Below, piece by piece: positions 19,501 to 27,500 of a stretch of DNA of 64,000 nt. Made by a program: the position numbers and the translations under genes. A model generated the notes under the pieces. It was not told the origin of the DNA, ran no database searches, and was given only the letters and a program-made list of their open reading frames with translations. The stretch is from Verrucomicrobiia bacterium. GTDB taxonomy: Bacteria; Verrucomicrobiota; Verrucomicrobiia; Limisphaerales; UBA9464. The stretch is taken from positions 62,001 through 126,000 of the forward strand of contig JAHCBB010000003.1 in assembly GCA_019634635.1 (NCBI GenBank), in the 5' to 3' direction. Numbering within the stretch: the first letter of the stretch is position 1; each line of letters starts with the position of its first letter.

Positions 19501-20937
19501 GGATGGTTCGAACTGGTGCTGCCGTCGGGCGGCGAGGCCACCCTCGAGGGCACGGCGGATCCGGCGCCACCGGATCCGGACCTTGTCGCCTCGGCGTTTG
19601 GGCGGCGCCTGGCCGCGATCAAGGAGACGTTGGACCGCGCCGAGGTCCCGATGACCGACGCGTTTGCCCGCCAGTTGGTGCTGGCCAGCTCTGCGTTCGT
19701 GGTGCGCCGGGATGACACCCGTTCGGTCATCGCGGGATATCCGTGGTTTCTGGACTGGGGACGCGACTCGTTGATTGCCGCCCGCGGGTTGCTGGCTGCC
19801 GGCCAGCGGGAGACGGTGCGCGAACTGCTGGTCACGTTCGGCCGCTTCGAGGAGTCGGGCACCCTTCCCAATTCAATTCACGGCCTCGATGCCTCGAATC
19901 GGGAGACCAGCGATGCGCCGTTGTGGTACGGCATGGTCGCCGGGGATCTGGCGTCCATGGAGCCGGGTCCGGGATCCGACCCCGCGGCGTCCTCCCCGGT
20001 CTACTCCATGGCTGTGGACAGCTCCGGTCGCACCGTGGCTTCGGTGCTTCGCTCCATCGCCTGTGGGTACCTGGCTGGCACACCGAATGGCATTTGTGTG
20101 GATGCCGACTCCGGGCTCGTGTGGAGTCCGGCGCACTTTACCTGGATGGACACCAATTATCCGGCCGGAACGCCGCGGGAGGGCTACCCGGTGGAGCTTC
20201 AGGCGTTGTGGATCCGCCTGCTGCGGCAGTTGGAGGCCCTGAAGGCGGCGCCCTGGGAGGGGCGGGGCGAAACCTGGGGTGATCTGGCGCGCCGGGTGGA
20301 GGACCGCTTTCACCAGTGCTTCTGGCTTGAGGAGCCCGGGTGGTTTGCCGACGTGCTGCTGGGTGGCCGGGACGTCCCGGCCCGGTCGGCAACGCCCAGC
20401 AATGCGCTTCGGAGCAATGCGGTGCTGCCAGTGGCGTTGGGCCTGGACCGGCATCCCGAATTCCATGCCCGTTCCCGGCGCCTGCTCGCGGCGGTTGCCC
20501 GGTATCTTGTGGTGCCGGGTGCGCTCCGGTCGCTGGCGCCGCTCCCGGTGAGCCCGCCATGGCCGGTGTATGGAAATCACGGGGAGCTGCTCAATGATCC
20601 AAACCGCCCGTACTGGTCGCGCTACGAGGGGGATGAGGACACCCGCCGGAAGCCGGCGTACCACAATGGCACCGCGTGGGTCTGGACATTCCCGGCATTC
20701 TGCGAGGCCCTGGTGCGGGCGTATCCGGGGGATCGGCGGGCCTGGGAGGCGGCGCGGGCGTATCTGGGCAGCACCGATCAACTGCTGGCCGGCGGCTGTC
20801 TCGGACATCTGCCGGAGATTGTGGACGGCGACGCACCGCATGAGCCTCGTGGCTGCGATGCCCAGGCATGGAGCGTGACGGAGGTGCTTCGTGTCTGGCG
20901 GTTGCTGGCGTCATCGTCACCGCCCTTCCCGGTGTGA
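16507..20937 (+). CDS. Glycogen debranching-type fusion: GH13 plus amylo-alpha-1,6-glucosidase domain
   Basis: A 1476-residue cytoplasmic enzyme for glycogen or alpha-glucan breakdown. The N-terminal half is a GH13 barrel: LMLDVVINHTGWG, GVDGFRCDAGYM with nucleophile D326, LLEGLGG with acid/base E355, and HYSETHDN with D414. A linker of about 500 residues without recognised motifs follows. From about residue 1045 a GDE_C/GH133-like (alpha/alpha)6 domain appears (GYPWFLDWGRDSLIAARG, LPNSIHGLDASNRETSDAPLW, AYHNGTAWVW). Eukaryotic debranching enzyme also combines transferase and glucosidase, so a bifunctional debrancher is likely. Start ATG 16507 has GGAG at 16493-16496; an ATG 15 bases later is possible. 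It converges on xerC with 10 bases between. Confidence 0.82.
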   Translation: MDPLVMTPQPGTRLVRHAGDVLTVLLRGVPPGFGARLRTNLGRAERVRDEIVRAHFERVPLAGASWRDVPMRPDGDGLWRVDFPLSEVGFFKAKAHAVNGDGIPLWPPGADVAVSVHPAWTRSGNIIYCAFPRMFGPNKTKRTSEDPELEARLRTLDDRGYSVIPPGGTLRGLIRELPHIVDTLGCRILHLLPINPVPTTLARFGRFGSPYALQHLTAVDPALVEFDRRSTGLEQFGELAYAVHSRGARLMLDVVINHTGWGSQLWEEHPEWFVRRPDGEFVSPGAWDVTWEDLVELDQRHPRLWEHVAEAFLTWCRRGVDGFRCDAGYMIPTPVWQYITARVRTEFPDTLFLLEGLGGSWEATEALLGEGGMQWAYSELFQNYSGLAVGGYLDHSLRVAGSIGTLIHYSETHDNTRLAAHERGAVPPETPNRAWSLLRNRLSALTSIGGGFGFTNGVEWGATERINVHGARGLAWGSEPNLVPELQRLSRLLQNHPSFVDGARLTRISPDGSPVYALRRDAAEGLDSVLVLVNLEPTRSESIKLSPDVWGAFGGGRNDLLAAVAGAPAAIEQHAGHGWVELVLEPGAVHCLASSSRPVGLSGEAYRRARAQADWAVTAFGRIAGAEGEALPVEWTPWQHAAAAVEADPEAVLAKASGIQEGYRPVIRWNFEDCRRVTPVPPDHWLLVHDPFPFRARLSGNGIRLQQVESVPSGTGYIASFPPRNPSASSEATVDLERYDGPLRRVSGPLRYLAAKPVFQPSGPSQCADDLVLLTNGRGGMARLRLDLGAIRSKYDCLLGANLHPHVPVDRHVFVKRLRVWANADGFITPLNRENLIAFEPGPPAHWRFAANAGDGRAVEVHLLADLLEDRNTFLLRFVRLETPHAVHRAWQPLPGGARVALIVRLDVEDRSFHAETRRNNGADHYFATAIQPVGPAATAGMSDGVYDGFEFRAAPDRRLLVRATGGRFFPGPEWSVNIPHPVEAGRGQEGAGDAYSPGWFELVLPSGGEATLEGTADPAPPDPDLVASAFGRRLAAIKETLDRAEVPMTDAFARQLVLASSAFVVRRDDTRSVIAGYPWFLDWGRDSLIAARGLLAAGQRETVRELLVTFGRFEESGTLPNSIHGLDASNRETSDAPLWYGMVAGDLASMEPGPGSDPAASSPVYSMAVDSSGRTVASVLRSIACGYLAGTPNGICVDADSGLVWSPAHFTWMDTNYPAGTPREGYPVELQALWIRLLRQLEALKAAPWEGRGETWGDLARRVEDRFHQCFWLEEPGWFADVLLGGRDVPARSATPSNALRSNAVLPVALGLDRHPEFHARSRRLLAAVARYLVVPGALRSLAPLPVSPPWPVYGNHGELLNDPNRPYWSRYEGDEDTRRKPAYHNGTAWVWTFPAFCEALVRAYPGDRRAWEAARAYLGSTDQLLAGGCLGHLPEIVDGDAPHEPRGCDAQAWSVTEVLRVWRLLASSSPPFPV

Positions 20938-20947
20938 CCCCCCGAAT

Positions 20948-21913
20948 TTACGCCCTCGGGTGGGCGGCCAGATAGGCCTTCCGGAGCCGTTCCGTGGACA
21001 CATGGGTGTACACCTCGGTTGAGCTGAGCCGCGCATGCCCGAGCAACTCCTGCACGCTGCGCAGATCGGCGCCGCGATCCAGCAGGTGGGTCGCAAAGGT
21101 GTGCCGGAGCTTGTGTGGCGTGAGTTTCGGGTCGAGTCCCGCGGCCGCCAGGTAACACTTCAGCCGCTTCTGGATTTCGAGCGGGGTGACCGGTTGTGTC
21201 CGGTCCCGGCACCTGGCGAATGCGGGAGCTTCGGCCGATGCCGGCAGGCCCACGGATTTCCACAGCGCTTCAATCGCCGCCACGGCGGGACGGCCCAGTG
21301 GGATCAGACGTTCGCGCCGGCCCTTGCCCCGAACCCTCAGGACACGCTCCTGCAGATCCACGTCGCCCGCCTGCAACCCGCAGGCCTCGCTGATCCTCAA
21401 GCCGGAGGAATACATCGCCTCCAGGAGGGCCGCGTCCCGAAGGAAGGGCATCGGGTCGGTGTCCGGACGCGACTTCCGTTCCCGCGCCAGCTCACGAAGT
21501 GGCGCCGCCAGCAGGGAATCCGTCTGGGCGACGGACAGGAAAACGGGCAGTCGCCGGTCCGGTTTTGGCAGGGCGAGGTGCCGGAGCGGCAGATCCCGGA
21601 CCAGGCCCTCGCGCATCAGGAATCGGTAGAAGGTGCGCAGCGCGCTGAATCGCAGATGCACCGGAGATCGTGCCAGGTTCCGGCGTCCGAGACCGCGGAG
21701 GTAGCGCCGAAAGGTGTCCCGACCCAGCGCCGGCCAGTCGGCTGGCCGGCCCTCGACCTCCAGGTGCCATGCTGAAAACTCCCGGAGCGCCTGCAGGTAG
21801 TTCCGCGAGGTGTAGGGCGAGACGTTCCGGCCCGTTTCCAGATCCCGCCGGAAGCGCTCCACGAGGGGATCCAGCGGCGCCGGGAGGGGCCCCTCAGGTC
21901 CAGTCGTAGTCAT
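20948..21913 (-). CDS. xerC: XerC/XerD-type tyrosine recombinase
   Basis: A 321-residue site-specific recombinase. The N-terminal SAM-like DNA-binding domain (about 15-100) is followed by a catalytic domain with the full tyrosine-recombinase set: R173 in SSGLRISEA, K197 in RGKGRRERL, H267 and R270 in TPHKLRHTFATHLL, H293 in LLGHARLSSTEVYTHV, and nucleophile Y302. Length and motifs fit the chromosomal XerC/D dimer resolvases acting at dif rather than phage integrases, although XerC versus XerD cannot be decided here. The start overlaps the end of the glycerate kinase gene by 20 bases, so the two are co-transcribed. No attachment repeats or mobile genes surround it. Confidence 0.88.
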   Translation of the reverse strand: MTTTGPEGPLPAPLDPLVERFRRDLETGRNVSPYTSRNYLQALREFSAWHLEVEGRPADWPALGRDTFRRYLRGLGRRNLARSPVHLRFSALRTFYRFLMREGLVRDLPLRHLALPKPDRRLPVFLSVAQTDSLLAAPLRELARERKSRPDTDPMPFLRDAALLEAMYSSGLRISEACGLQAGDVDLQERVLRVRGKGRRERLIPLGRPAVAAIEALWKSVGLPASAEAPAFARCRDRTQPVTPLEIQKRLKCYLAAAGLDPKLTPHKLRHTFATHLLDRGADLRSVQELLGHARLSSTEVYTHVSTERLRKAYLAAHPRA

Positions 21914-23024
21914 TGGCGACCTGGTGCGCGAGGCGCTCCAGCCAAAGCGCCGCGTTCTTCCGGGCCTCGGTCGGATTCGTCAGCGTCGGGGTGATGGCAT
22001 GGACGGAATGGAACAGCCGGTCAGCCATCTGGGTCTTTGCGGCCCCCTCGATGACTCCCGCGAAGCCGACACAGCGCTTTCCGAGCGCATGGCAGCGCTG
22101 GGCGAGTCTTCCGGTGCCTTTCCCCATCAGTGTCTGACGGTCAATCATGCCCTCGCCGGTCAACACCACGTCGGCCTTCGCCAGCTTGTCCTCGATGCGT
22201 GAGTGAAGGGCGAAGATTTCAAAACCCGGCTCCAGCCTCGCCCCGAAGAATGCCTTGAGTCCAAATCCCAACCCGCCGGCGGCACCGGCGCCGGGATCCG
22301 ACGCCACGTCATAGCCGTGTTGTTCCGCCGCCTTGGCGGCCAGCTTTTCCAGCGCCACCTCCGCCACGGAGAACTGCGTCATGAGCAGCCCCTTTTGGGG
22401 GCCGTAGATCCGGGTGCACCCGTTGAGCCCAAGCAGGGTGTTGTCCACGTCCACCGCCACCACGAATTCCACGCCCAGGATGGGGTCCATGGGGGGCAAC
22501 CAGCGGGTCAGCTTGTTGAGCTTGACCCATTTTTCGATGGGCTGGTCCCGGTCATCGAAGAACCTCCAGCCCACCGATCGGGCGAGGCCGAAGCCCCCGT
22601 CGTTGGTGGCACTGCCGCCAATGCCCATCAGGATCGTCTGCGCACCCGCCGCCACCGCCGCCTGGACCAGCGGGCCGAGCCCGCGGGTGTCGAGTTCAAA
22701 TGGGTGAAACCGGTTGGGTGGCAGGAGTGCCAGGCCGATGCTCTGGGCGGCCTCGAGGATCGCAAGCCGTTGTTCGGCCTGCCACCACCACCGGGCGCCA
22801 ATGGGGCGTCCGGCGGCATCCACGGTGGCCGTGACGCACTCGGCTGCGCCCACGAGCGCGGCCAGGATTTCCCCAAAGCCATCCCCCCCGTCGCTCATGG
22901 GGAGCATCTCCATCTCATCCTGGGGCCGTGCCCCCCACCAGCCGTTGACTATGGCCCCGGCGGCCTCCTGGGCGGACAAAGTCCCCTTGAACTTGTCCGG
23001 AACCACAAGGACGCGCAACGACAT
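21894..23024 (-). CDS. Glycerate 2-kinase (GlxK/GarK family)
   Basis: A 376-residue kinase that phosphorylates D-glycerate, feeding glyoxylate-, serine- or sugar-acid-derived carbon into glycolysis. Family hallmarks: VVPDKFKGTLSAQEAA at the N-terminus, PMSDGGDGFGEI, the glycine loop MGIGGSATNDGGFGLA, DPGAGAAGGLGFGLKAFFGA, and the catalytic-region segment VVLTGEGMIDRQTLMGK. The length matches the usual 370-380. Its 3' end overlaps xerC by 20 bases. The TIM-barrel protein upstream at 15388 could in principle supply hydroxypyruvate-type intermediates, but that link is only inference. Confidence 0.92.
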   Translation of the reverse strand: MSLRVLVVPDKFKGTLSAQEAAGAIVNGWWGARPQDEMEMLPMSDGGDGFGEILAALVGAAECVTATVDAAGRPIGARWWWQAEQRLAILEAAQSIGLALLPPNRFHPFELDTRGLGPLVQAAVAAGAQTILMGIGGSATNDGGFGLARSVGWRFFDDRDQPIEKWVKLNKLTRWLPPMDPILGVEFVVAVDVDNTLLGLNGCTRIYGPQKGLLMTQFSVAEVALEKLAAKAAEQHGYDVASDPGAGAAGGLGFGLKAFFGARLEPGFEIFALHSRIEDKLAKADVVLTGEGMIDRQTLMGKGTGRLAQRCHALGKRCVGFAGVIEGAAKTQMADRLFHSVHAITPTLTNPTEARKNAALWLERLAHQVANDYDWT

Positions 23025-23322
23025 GCCGACGACGGTAGGAATCTCGGCCGTCCGGCATCAACGTCCATTTCATACGGTCCGCATCAGGGATTTACCATGG
23101 ACAGGCCTCCCGTCTTCAGCAGGCCGTGTTGTGGCTGGTCCATCGGCGACAACGTTGGGTGCCGGTCGGGCGAAGCGGCAGCCTTCATTCTGGATCGTGC
23201 GACTGGGTGCGGGGGAGGTGGCATGCGCCCGGGTGGACGTCCGAGGACCGATGCCCCGTCCTGGAAACCCACGGGGTCCCGCCGCCGTTGCGGTGGAATT
23301 CGACGAGGGCACCTGCGGCACC
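23025..23322. other. 298-base intergenic region, no gene seen
   Basis: Lies between the end of the AraC-type gene and the start of the glycerate kinase gene, both on the minus strand. It should hold the promoter of the kinase-xerC pair. I saw no convincing hairpin terminator, repeat or small gene; open frames here are spill-over from antisense frames. Confidence 0.5.
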
Positions 23323-24276
23323 TCAAAAGCGCTTCCGGGCGGCGCGACGCAGGGTCTCCGACGGTCTTTCGCCAAACAGTTGACGGTATTCGACGGCGAA
23401 GCGGCCCAACTCCGTGAAACCGTGATTCGTCGCCAAGTCGGTGACCCGTGACCGGGCCGGATCGGCCGCCACCAAAGCCAGATGGACGGCATTCATCCGC
23501 TGGAGTCGGAGGAAGCGTGCCGGTGGAAGGTCCGAGCACTGTCGAAACGCCGTCTCAAGGCTCCGAAGGCTGACGCCGATGCTCCTGGCCAGAGTTGCCG
23601 GCCGAAACGAATCGCCGGCATCTGCACAGGCATCCAGGGCCCGCCGGAAGACGGCACGCGCCCGGACCGGGTATCGCTCCCGTACGAGGTCCTGCGGGTC
23701 GCCAAAGTTGACGAGGCTGGCGGCCAATTCGGTCACGAGATCGGTCATGGCGTCCGCCCGCCGGAGGATCTGTCGCCAGGCATCTCTGAGGTCCCGCCAG
23801 CGGTCTGCGGAATACTGCTTGAATCGGTGTCCTGCGGGGAAAGTCCGCTCGGGGGGCAGTCCGGACAACGTTGTGTAGGCTTCCCGGAATGGCGCGGTTG
23901 GGACCATGGCGCACAACGTCCGGCCGCCGGGTTGGAACAACATCTCCAGTTCCGTCCTGCTTCGCGTGTACCCCAGCCCATGATGTGGAAGATCCTCTCC
24001 GATCCACCGGCCCCCGAGCTCCGGCCGACAGGGAATTCCGAAAACAAAAAAATCGCCGGCGGGCGAACCTTGGATGAATAGCTTGATCCCGTACTGTTCC
24101 TCGTAAAGCACCGCCTGACCGTCCGTGACATACCGGCACCACCACGGAGAGGCCGGTGCCGTCAACTGGTCGTGTTCGCAGTCCCAGAATTCGGCCAATC
24201 CGGCGATGTAGTCCGAAAGATCCGCGAAGCGGATTCTGCCCCTCACGATGGGAAGCGTCCGGGAACCTTTCAGCAT
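23323..24276 (-). CDS. AraC-family transcriptional regulator
   Basis: A 317-residue regulator. The C-terminal 100 residues hold the two helix-turn-helix units of AraC/XylS proteins: first ATLARSIGVSLRSLETAFRQ with PARFLRLQRMNAVHLAL, then VTDLATNHGFTELGRFAVEY followed by RQLFGERPSETLRR. The N-terminal 200 residues form an effector domain without a recognised family (SPWWCRYVTDGQAVLYEEQY, HHGLGYTRSRTE). I chose the ATG at 24274-24276; a TTG 33 bases upstream is in frame. Neither has a Shine-Dalgarno. It is divergent from the giant surface-protein gene at 24590 and could regulate it; this is inference from position only. Confidence 0.85.
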   Translation of the reverse strand: MLKGSRTLPIVRGRIRFADLSDYIAGLAEFWDCEHDQLTAPASPWWCRYVTDGQAVLYEEQYGIKLFIQGSPAGDFFVFGIPCRPELGGRWIGEDLPHHGLGYTRSRTELEMLFQPGGRTLCAMVPTAPFREAYTTLSGLPPERTFPAGHRFKQYSADRWRDLRDAWRQILRRADAMTDLVTELAASLVNFGDPQDLVRERYPVRARAVFRRALDACADAGDSFRPATLARSIGVSLRSLETAFRQCSDLPPARFLRLQRMNAVHLALVAADPARSRVTDLATNHGFTELGRFAVEYRQLFGERPSETLRRAARKRF

Positions 24277-24589
24277 TTCTGCGCAAAATGCATAGTGGCG
24301 ATGGGGCAAACAAGTGAGAAGTGCGCCGCTCTGACGGTATTCAGAAATAAATGCCGCTACGACGTGAGTGCCCTCCCACGCGTTCCTCTCCGGGCCGCGA
24401 CCCGAATCCTTCCGGATTTCGATCGCCGCCTCCGATGAGGTCGGACAGGCATCGGTGACGGCGGACGGTCAGACCGCTCGCTTCGCCTCCCAAAGACTCA
24501 ATGGCTTCGCGCCGATGAAAGTTCGGCACGCGTTGATCAATCAGAGTCAATTAGTTTATTTTATTCATGAAGTGAAGTTGAAGGATGAT
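24277..24589. promoter_or_regulatory. AT-rich divergent region between araC-like gene and giant surface gene
   Basis: This 313-base gap is clearly more AT-rich near its right end than the genome average. A candidate plus-strand promoter is TTGATC (24533-24538) with TATTTT (24557-24562), spacing 18. TTGATC is part of the palindrome TTGATCAA (24533-24540), which could be an operator. The downstream leader carries AAGG (24581-24584) as ribosome binding site. No small gene is seen. Confidence 0.4.
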
Positions 24590-27500
24590 ATGCAAGTGAT
24601 CAGAGAAACCAGCCGTGCCTGCGTCGTGGCCGGGGCCGGCCTGCGGGCCGTCGTGACGCTCGGGTTGATCGCAGGGTCCGTCTTCGGCGGACTGGCTCAA
24701 GGGATCGTCCAGGAGTTTTTTGTCCCGATGCCGGAGGCACAGATCCGGCAATACTTCCTGACGTTGGCCCCGGGGACGGGGTCCACCATTGATTCGATTG
24801 TATCGGTGGTCACTCCGGTTCCGGGATCCCGGATCGTGTACGATCACTGGGAGGACGGGTACGAGATTGACCTCAACGCCCCGGCTCAGCCGTCAACGGA
24901 GGTCTGGGGAGACGGCAATGATGCGAACGGCAAGCCCCCGGGCTATGCAAGCGACCCCCTTGGATTTCCCGCCGGGAGTGTGATCAGCCTCCGCAATCTG
25001 GTCCCTCTGCCCCGGAATCCCTCCGCCCTTGTGTTTGACGGCCGCGATCGGATCGGGGCCTCCCAGGCCATCGTGATGTCCCGGTCGGCATGGGCCACGG
25101 CTCCCGGTCCGCTCCTCGCGGACTCCGTGGAGGTGCCGTCCACGTTCGACTACGGAACACAGTTCATCATCCCGGTCGGCCAGGACGTCATCTTTCCGTC
25201 TCCCCTGTCGGCTTCCATGTTTGAACAGTGCGCCCTGATGATCCAGGCGGCACAAAACGGCACCGTCGTGCTCCTTGATGCCGATGCCAATGGCTCGCCG
25301 GAGATCAGCGTGACGCTCAATCGGGGCGAGTCGTACCTGTTGCCGGGGGGCGTGCGCAAGGGAGCCACCGTCGCGGCCTCCAAACCGGTCCAGGTGCAGC
25401 TCCTGACGGGCGACATCGGTGCCAACTACGAGAGCCGGTGGTTCACCATCCCATCGCTGGATGTCTGGGGCTCGGAGTACTACGCGCCCGTGGGGACGGC
25501 TTCCAACGGGGATTCCACCTACGTCTTCTTTTTCAATCCCCACCCGGCTCCGATCACGATCAATTTCACCACGCGCAACGGAAGCGGTTCGTTCTCGATT
25601 CCGGCGTCGAACACCAACGTGTTCCTGATGCCCCAGAATTCCGGAGCCCGCTTCGTGAACCAAGGTGGACAGACCTTTTACGGCATTGCAACCGTTGGCG
25701 CCTCGCCCACGAGGAACAACGTTCATGATTGGGGATACAGTCTGGTGCCGACGGTCAATCTGACCACCGAGATGGTCGTCGGGTGGGGACCGGGCAGCGA
25801 GAATCTCACCCAGAATGGGAGCCCGGCCTGGGTGGCCGCCATCCAGGCCACCACGCTTTATGTGGACTACAATGGAGACCGGGCGGGCCCGCTGACTGAC
25901 CCGCTGGGGGGCAAGTACGATGTGGCCTACTCAGTGAGCCCCTTGGAGGTGATCCGGATCTACGAACCGGATCGCGACCAGACCGGTCTCCGGGTCTACA
26001 CGCTGGACGGGACGCTGGTCACCGGCGCCTGGGGTCAGGACCCCGCCGTTGCCGGTCCCGCACTTCCGTTCCTTGACGTTGGGAACACGATTCAGAATTT
26101 CCCGCTGCCGGTGCTCTCAAAGTCGGTGAGGATCCTGCCCCCCGGCGGTCCCGTCCCGGCAATTGGTGACACGGTGGAGTACTCGATCACCCTTGAAAAC
26201 AGGGGGATCATTGCCCTCTCGGCTGTCTCCGTTGTGGACTTGCCACCGGCAACGGGGCTTGCGTACGTGCCCAACAGCACGACGCGGGACGGATCGGCGA
26301 TACCGGACTCCGCAAGCGGCACGCCGTTCCCTCTTGATGAGGGCCTCACAATTCCAATTCTGCTGCGTCGCAGCAGCACGGAGATCCGCTATCGGATGAC
26401 CATCGCGGCGACCGGCCAGTTCAAGAACGTGGCGGTGACGAGCATCCCCGGAGTGAGCACCGAACACGTCTTGAATGTTCCCGGGGCGGTGCCGACTCCG
26501 TGCAGCCTGAACTTCACCGACGCTGGGGGCGGCCCCACGCAGTACCTGGCCGGTTCGCCCGTGTACGTCTCGCTGGCGGATCCGGATGCGAACTTGAATC
26601 CGGCGGCACCCGACACTGTGGTGGTTTACGTGGAGAACTTGGTCACCGGCGATGTCGAACCCGTGACACTGACCGAAACGGGAAACGCGACGGGCATGTT
26701 CCGCAACCTCGCACCGCTGCCGACGTCGACGACTTCCGGAGGTCTCATTGGGGACGGAGTGCTCTTTGTACTTCCGGGGAACCTGATCAGCGTCCGGTAC
26801 ACCGATCCACAGTTTGGGGACACCTGCTCCGCCACGGCGGGCATCTTCATCGCGAGCAATCTGAAGCAGCTCTACCTGATGTCGGACGGATCGGACGGAG
26901 ATGCCACGGGTGCGCTCAACCGGGTGGACCCTGTGGCGTCGGGTGCCGCGTCCACTCTCGTCACCGGTCTCATCCCAACGAGCACCTCCAATGTCTCGTT
27001 CACCACCACGGGGAGCACCCCCTGGGTTGTGCCGGCAGGAGTGACTTTGGTGACGGTGAAAGCTTGGGGTGCTGGCGGTGGCGGCGGCGGGGGAGGCGGG
27101 ACGTCCGGGAGGACCGGAGGGGCCGGAGGAGGAGGTGGATTCGCCCAGGCGAACATATCTGTGACCCCTGGCGAGTCCTTGACGGTGGGAGTCGGCGGCG
27201 GGGGGAGCGCCGGAACCCACGTCACGAGTTCAACCTCCGGGACGGGTGGCGGCGGCGGGGGTCGTTCAGACCTTCGTCGAGGATCCACGGTTTTGATTGC
27301 CGCTGCTGGCGGTGGCGGTGGCGGTGGCGGTGACGACCAGAATACCAGCGGAATCCCGCTGGGCGGTCCGGGAGGCGCGGGGGGGGGGGCCACCGGCGTT
27401 GCGGGAACGACCGGTGGCGGAACGAGCACCGGCGGCGGCGCGGGTACATCAAGCGCCGGTGGTGCCGGTGGCGGCAGTTCGACCACTGCCGGGAGTACCG

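Noticed and set aside
20948..21913. Integrase of a genomic island next to a tRNA
   Set aside because: The tRNA-Val is 4.6 kb away and intact. No duplicated tRNA end, phage or plasmid genes are present, and the recombinase overlaps a metabolic gene.
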